A stretch of 64,000 bases of DNA from M3007 sp964539805. Its GTDB lineage: Bacteria; Bacteroidota; Bacteroidia; Chitinophagales; Saprospiraceae. The stretch is from NCBI GenBank assembly GCA_964539805.1, contig CAZIKN010000002.1, forward strand, positions 1 through 64,000, written 5' to 3'. The notes under the pieces are model-generated. The model searched no databases. It saw only the letters and a program-made list of their open reading frames with translations, and was not told the DNA's origin. This document shows positions 60,545-64,000 of the stretch, one piece after another; position 1 is the stretch's first letter; every line of letters begins with the position of its first letter. The translations under genes and the position numbers were made by a program.

Positions 60545-62380
60545 TCAATTTCCTTCCTCAGGAGCTGTGTCATGCGCTACTCCATCAAAGTAGAGTTTTA
60601 CTTTTTTGGCGGACGACTTTCCTATAAGAGTCTCAATATCAATAGATTCAGCCTCTCTTACTCGAGATAGAGAGCCAAAATGCTGCAAAAGTTTCTGTGC
60701 GGTTTTAGCACCGATACCGGGTATCTCTGTCAATTCGGTTTTGATAAAATTACGGCTGCGCTGGTCACGGTGAAAGGTAATACCAAAGCGGTGTGCCTCA
60801 TTTCGCGCTTGCTGTATGACCTTCAGGGTTTCTGATTTTTTATTGATGTGCAATGGGACCGGATCATCCGGGAAGTAGATTTCCTCCAAACGCTTTGCGA
60901 TACCGATTACCGTCATCTTACCTTCCAGGCCGAGTGCGCGAATACTGTTCATCGCGGCACTCAATTGGCCCTTGCCACCATCAATGATTACTAATTGGGG
61001 CAGGCCCTGCCCTTCGGACATAAGGCGTTTGTAGCGTCGTGTCACAACCTCCTCCATCGTGGCAAAGTCGTTGGGGCCTTCCACGGTTTTCACATTATAG
61101 TGCCGGTAATCGCGTTTGCTGGGTTTTGCGTTTTTGAATACTACGCAGCTGGATACGGGATTGGTGCCTTGTAGATTGGAATTGTCAAAACATTCGATCC
61201 AGAGAGGGGCGGCTTCCATGTGAAGGTCCTGCTGCATGGTACGCAGAATGCGTTCAGCTGATGTTTGTCGCCCGGTGGCATTGGCTGCCAGACGTTTTTG
61301 TTGAAGCAGGTGATACTGCACATTTTTTTCAGAGAGTTCAAGTAGTTTTTTTTTGTCGCCAATTTTAGGAATGGTTATAACGAGCGCTTTATCAGATAGG
61401 GACAACTCAAAGGGAACAATAATTTCCTCGGTGATACTGTTGAATTTTTCCCTAAGGATAGGGATGGAATATGCCAGCAGCATTTCGCGATCTTCGTCTA
61501 AGTTTTTGGTCAAGGTAAGGGTATAAGTATGAATTACGGCACCATTCACAACTTTCATAAAATTGACATAAGCCTCTTTTTCATCATCGGCAATGGCAAA
61601 CACATCCACATCTTTGATGGAAGGGTTGACAACGGTACTTTTCCCTTGATAATCTTCAAATAGCGCCAGGCGTTCTTTGGCCTGCTGTGCAAACTCAAAA
61701 CGAAGGTTTTCGGCATGATCGGCCATTTCATCTTTCAGGTGCTTTTTTACCGCTGCAAAATTCCCTTTCAGAATGTTTTTGATCTGTTCAATTTTACTAT
61801 TGTAACTGACCTCAGATTCAAGCCCTACACAAGGCCCCGCACAGTTTTTGATGTGGTATTCCAAACAGGTTTTGAACTTCTTTTTTTCAATGTTGTCAAC
61901 GGAAAGGTTCAGGGTACAGGTTCGTAACTGAAAAAGTTTTCGGATCAGTTCTGCAATCTGTTCCACTTTGAATTTGTTCAGATATGGGCCAAAATAAGTA
62001 GAACCGTCACGGGTGGCTTTGCGCGTCAGGAACACGCGAGGAAAGCGCTCCGCTTTTATACATATATATATGAGTGGCGATTTCTCATCTTTGAGCATCA
62101 CGTTGTAGCGTGGCTGGTGTTTTTTGATCAGGGTATTTTCCAAGAGCAAGGCATCTTGCTCTGTTTCCACAATCGTAAATTCGATGTGGTGGGCGTTGCG
62201 AACCAGAACTTTTGTTTTGGCTGTTTGGTGTTTTTTTTCTCCGAAATAAGAGGAGAGCCTATTGTACAGGTTTTTGGCCTTGCCAACGTATAAGATCACT
62301 CCCTCCTCATCCATGAAACGGTAAACGCCAGGATCAGAGGGTATAGTGGTAGAGAATATTTTAAAATCTTCGTTTGTCAC
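60545..62380 (-). CDS. uvrC: Excinuclease ABC subunit C
   Basis: 611 residues from GTG 62380; a TTG 9 bp upstream is also in frame. Makes both incisions in nucleotide excision repair. GIY-YIG nuclease at about 15-95 (GVYRFMDEEGVILYVGKAKNLYNRLSSYF), UvrB-binding region (about 200-240), RNase H-like C-terminal nuclease including LVIIDGGKGQL and a tandem helix-hairpin-helix (IPGIGAKTAQKLLQHFGS, about 565-582). uvrA/uvrB are not in the window. Divergent from the FemAB-like gene. Confidence 0.94.
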   Translation of the reverse strand: MTNEDFKIFSTTIPSDPGVYRFMDEEGVILYVGKAKNLYNRLSSYFGEKKHQTAKTKVLVRNAHHIEFTIVETEQDALLLENTLIKKHQPRYNVMLKDEKSPLIYICIKAERFPRVFLTRKATRDGSTYFGPYLNKFKVEQIAELIRKLFQLRTCTLNLSVDNIEKKKFKTCLEYHIKNCAGPCVGLESEVSYNSKIEQIKNILKGNFAAVKKHLKDEMADHAENLRFEFAQQAKERLALFEDYQGKSTVVNPSIKDVDVFAIADDEKEAYVNFMKVVNGAVIHTYTLTLTKNLDEDREMLLAYSIPILREKFNSITEEIIVPFELSLSDKALVITIPKIGDKKKLLELSEKNVQYHLLQQKRLAANATGRQTSAERILRTMQQDLHMEAAPLWIECFDNSNLQGTNPVSSCVVFKNAKPSKRDYRHYNVKTVEGPNDFATMEEVVTRRYKRLMSEGQGLPQLVIIDGGKGQLSAAMNSIRALGLEGKMTVIGIAKRLEEIYFPDDPVPLHINKKSETLKVIQQARNEAHRFGITFHRDQRSRNFIKTELTEIPGIGAKTAQKLLQHFGSLSRVREAESIDIETLIGKSSAKKVKLYFDGVAHDTAPEEGN

Positions 62381-62440
62381 GCGCAGCAAACAATTTTACG
62401 GGGGAAAGGTCGAAAATTTTTGAGAAATAAAGGCTTGTGT

Positions 62441-62448
62441 TACATTCG
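62441..62448 (+). promoter_or_regulatory. Near-consensus promoter TACATTCG
   Basis: One mismatch to TAnnTTTG, ending 8 bp before the ATG at 62457, so the leader would be short or absent. Confidence 0.35.
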
Positions 62449-62456
62449 CAATTTAT

Positions 62457-63395
62457 ATGTCCAAACAATATTACCAAAATCTTTGCGAATCAGCCCCAGA
62501 CATGCCGCTTTTTATGCAGCCCTGGTATCTTGATGCTGTATGTGGAGCAGAGCATTGGCAAGTGATTACCTTGGAAAAAGGACACAAAACGATAGCCGCA
62601 TGGCCCTTTTTTTTGAAGAAGAAATGGCTTTGGACTTATGTTGCCATGCCACCATTAGTACGATTCATGGGGCCTTATATTCTACCGGAATGGAGAGAAC
62701 AAAGACAGGAAACCCGCATACTTGAAGCGTTATGTGACAAAATGCCCCAGGACCTTGCTGCTTTTGAGCAGGACTTTAACTATGCTGCCCAAAATTGGCT
62801 TCCCTTGTATTGGAGGGGCTTTCGCCAAACCTCGCGCTACTCTTACACGTTAGATCTTCGAGACATGAATAGGGTATGGGAAAATATGGCACCTGATTAC
62901 CGCAACCAAAAGATACGGAAAGCGGAGGCCCACTTAGATGTTTACACAGGTGGTTCATTGATCCAGTTTTTGCAAGTGCATGATCAAAGTTTTAGTCGCC
63001 AACACATGAAGTCGCCAATCCGGCTTGATCTATTACGCAAAATAGATGAGCCTTTGGCAGAAAGGGACCAAAGGGCCATATTCTTTTGTGCGGACAAAAA
63101 GGAGGGGAAACTGTGTGCGGTGTGCTATTTGGTTTGGGACAACACTTCGGCCTATTACCTTTTGGCGGGGGATAGCATTGAGCACAGGCACACCGGAGCT
63201 GGAATATTGTTGGCCTGGCATTGTATAAGGTTTACATCGGAGGTACTTCATTTACCTCGTTTTGATTTTATGGGAAGTATGATTCCTGCTATCGGGCGCG
63301 TACGAAGGCAGTTTGGCGCCGAACAATCTACCTATTTCAGGGTAAAAAAAGATTGGTCTTTGCTCTGGAGGCTTGGAAAAGTCATTTTTAGGTAA
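62457..63395 (+). CDS. GNAT / FemAB-like acyltransferase
   Basis: 312 residues. The layout matches FemAB-type or Acetyltransf_6 proteins: an N-terminal half with PLFMQPWYLDAVCG (about 17-30) and WRGFRQTSRYSYTLDLRD (about 120-137), and a C-terminal GNAT half with YRNQKIRKAEAHLDV, AVCYLVWDNTSAYYLLAGD (about 223-241) and GAGILLAWHCIRF, then a basic FRVKKDWSLLWRLGK. Transfers an acyl or aminoacyl group to an unknown substrate, perhaps on cell-surface glycans. Divergent from uvrC across 76 bp. Confidence 0.72.
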   Translation: MSKQYYQNLCESAPDMPLFMQPWYLDAVCGAEHWQVITLEKGHKTIAAWPFFLKKKWLWTYVAMPPLVRFMGPYILPEWREQRQETRILEALCDKMPQDLAAFEQDFNYAAQNWLPLYWRGFRQTSRYSYTLDLRDMNRVWENMAPDYRNQKIRKAEAHLDVYTGGSLIQFLQVHDQSFSRQHMKSPIRLDLLRKIDEPLAERDQRAIFFCADKKEGKLCAVCYLVWDNTSAYYLLAGDSIEHRHTGAGILLAWHCIRFTSEVLHLPRFDFMGSMIPAIGRVRRQFGAEQSTYFRVKKDWSLLWRLGKVIFR

Positions 63396-63550
63396 ATTTT
63401 TTAAAAAAAAGATTTCAAAAATTTTGCAATTATCGCACAATGACAAAATATTGCACTGTCAAACATGATGAGAGCGGACGAATTTTCGCTGTTTCGTCAT
63501 TTTTAATCCATAATAAATTTTTAATCTATTTAGTTGAAATCAAACGTTTA

Positions 63551-64000
63551 GTGCTGAAGTGGATTCTTCCAAGGCTTGCGCCATGTCTTTTTTGCGTGCT
63601 TTGGTTTGTTCCTATTTCCTCATTGGGCGCCCAGGACTTGCACTTTTCACAATTTTATTACAATCCTTTGCAGTACAATCCAGCAAACACCGGAAATTTT
63701 AGGGGCGACCTGCGTGCAGGGGCGCTTTATCGGAGCCAATGGCGCAGCGTACCTGTTTCTTATCAAACCCTTAGTGCGGCCTGTGATTTGAAAATATTGC
63801 GCAGTGATCGTTATGCCTTGTTAGGCGGGATACTTTTAGAGCACGATCAGGCGGGAGATGGCAATTTGACCTGGACCCAGGTTGGCTTGTCCATGGCGGC
63901 TTCGCATGCCATAGGTGAAAGGCAGGCTTTGGCCGTTGGCTTCGGCATAAATTTTGCTCAAAGAGCTGTTGATTTGAGCAATTTAAATTTCAGGAATCAG
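63551..64000 (+). CDS. PorP/SprF family T9SS membrane protein (partial)
   Basis: At least 150 codons to the window edge. GTG start at 63551, chosen because it begins a signal peptide (LKWILPRLAPCLFCVLWFVPISS, cut near LGAQ). The mature start QDLHFSQFYYNPLQYNPANTG and YRSQWRSVPVSYQT are diagnostic of the PorP/SprF family, outer-membrane proteins that help T9SS substrates with type B tails reach the surface. It links to the large type B protein at 11-14 kb functionally, not by position. The gene continues beyond 64000. Confidence 0.87.
   Translation, partial: MLKWILPRLAPCLFCVLWFVPISSLGAQDLHFSQFYYNPLQYNPANTGNFRGDLRAGALYRSQWRSVPVSYQTLSAACDLKILRSDRYALLGGILLEHDQAGDGNLTWTQVGLSMAASHAIGERQALAVGFGINFAQRAVDLSNLNFRNQ

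Noticed and set aside
1..64000. CRISPR array, tRNA or rRNA genes, prophage or transposase
   Set aside because: No regular spacer repeats, cloverleaf sequences, or integrase/transposase motifs were seen on either strand; a software scan could still find a missed tRNA.

Overview
The window reads as chromosomal DNA of a Bacteroidota bacterium, most probably from the Saprospiria branch (an inference from gene content; no rRNA is present). The evidence is: promoters of the TAnnTTTG type instead of sigma70 boxes; almost no Shine-Dalgarno sequences; secreted proteins with type IX secretion (T9SS) type A and type B sorting tails; a PorP/SprF-like gene at the right edge; a bacillithiol enzyme (BshB1); a fused IcmF mutase; and many lipoproteins and porin-like beta-barrels. 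No rRNA, tRNA, CRISPR array, phage, integrase or transposase was found. Most of the window is ordinary core and accessory chromosome.

Layout. 1-6.2 kb: YraN-type nuclease-fold protein, Uup-type ABC-F ATPase, phosphatidylserine decarboxylase, phosphoglucosamine mutase, a DUF3298-type lipoprotein and a DUF1569 protein. 6.3-17.9 kb: IcmF, a B12-binding radical SAM protein, a very large T9SS type B adhesin-like protein, a lipoprotein, and an ECF sigma factor with a membrane-anchored beta-barrel partner. 18-24 kb: SerA-like dehydrogenase, GatB, a T9SS type A protein, an MFS exporter and a DUF4136 lipoprotein. 24-28.6 kb: a TonB-dependent-receptor-like barrel and a secreted GH13 amylase. 28.7-37.6 kb: YitT, BshB1, a three-gene membrane/lipid-kinase-like/GNAT cluster, an ALDH7-type dehydrogenase behind a 167-bp palindromic element, aldose epimerase, EamA transporter and EVE protein.

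38.1-43.9 kb is the most striking part: a perfect (by eye) 2,894-bp head-to-tail tandem duplication. It runs from the 5' end of a Crp/Fnr regulator gene, through a small outer-membrane protein and a methyltransferase, into the 3' half of feoB. Intact crp and feoB-feoA survive at the two outer edges, and the internal junction carries truncated crp and feoB pieces. It could be a real recent duplication or an assembly artefact.

45-64 kb: an ECF sigma factor and a small unknown protein, GcvT, a TIGR04283-like glycosyltransferase, a class III adenylate cyclase, an O-antigen-ligase-like protein, IF-2 with a Gly/Gln/Arg/Asn-rich repetitive linker, an SH3 protein, DprA, an amidase, riboflavin synthase, an outer-membrane protein, UvrC, a FemAB/GNAT-like protein and the start of a PorP/SprF protein.

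Genes are mostly in short operons. Several convergent pairs abut or overlap at their stop codons (icmF/radical SAM, gatB/T9SS protein, dprA/amidase). Dispersed non-coding repeats lie in the gaps: a ~93-bp family with four copies, one of which encodes the tail of the O-antigen ligase; a 167-bp palindromic element; and short tandem repeats. I did not find a convincing new defence or mobile system. The best leads are the duplication and its chimeric junction, the two repeat families, and the 30.6-32.8 kb three-gene cluster.
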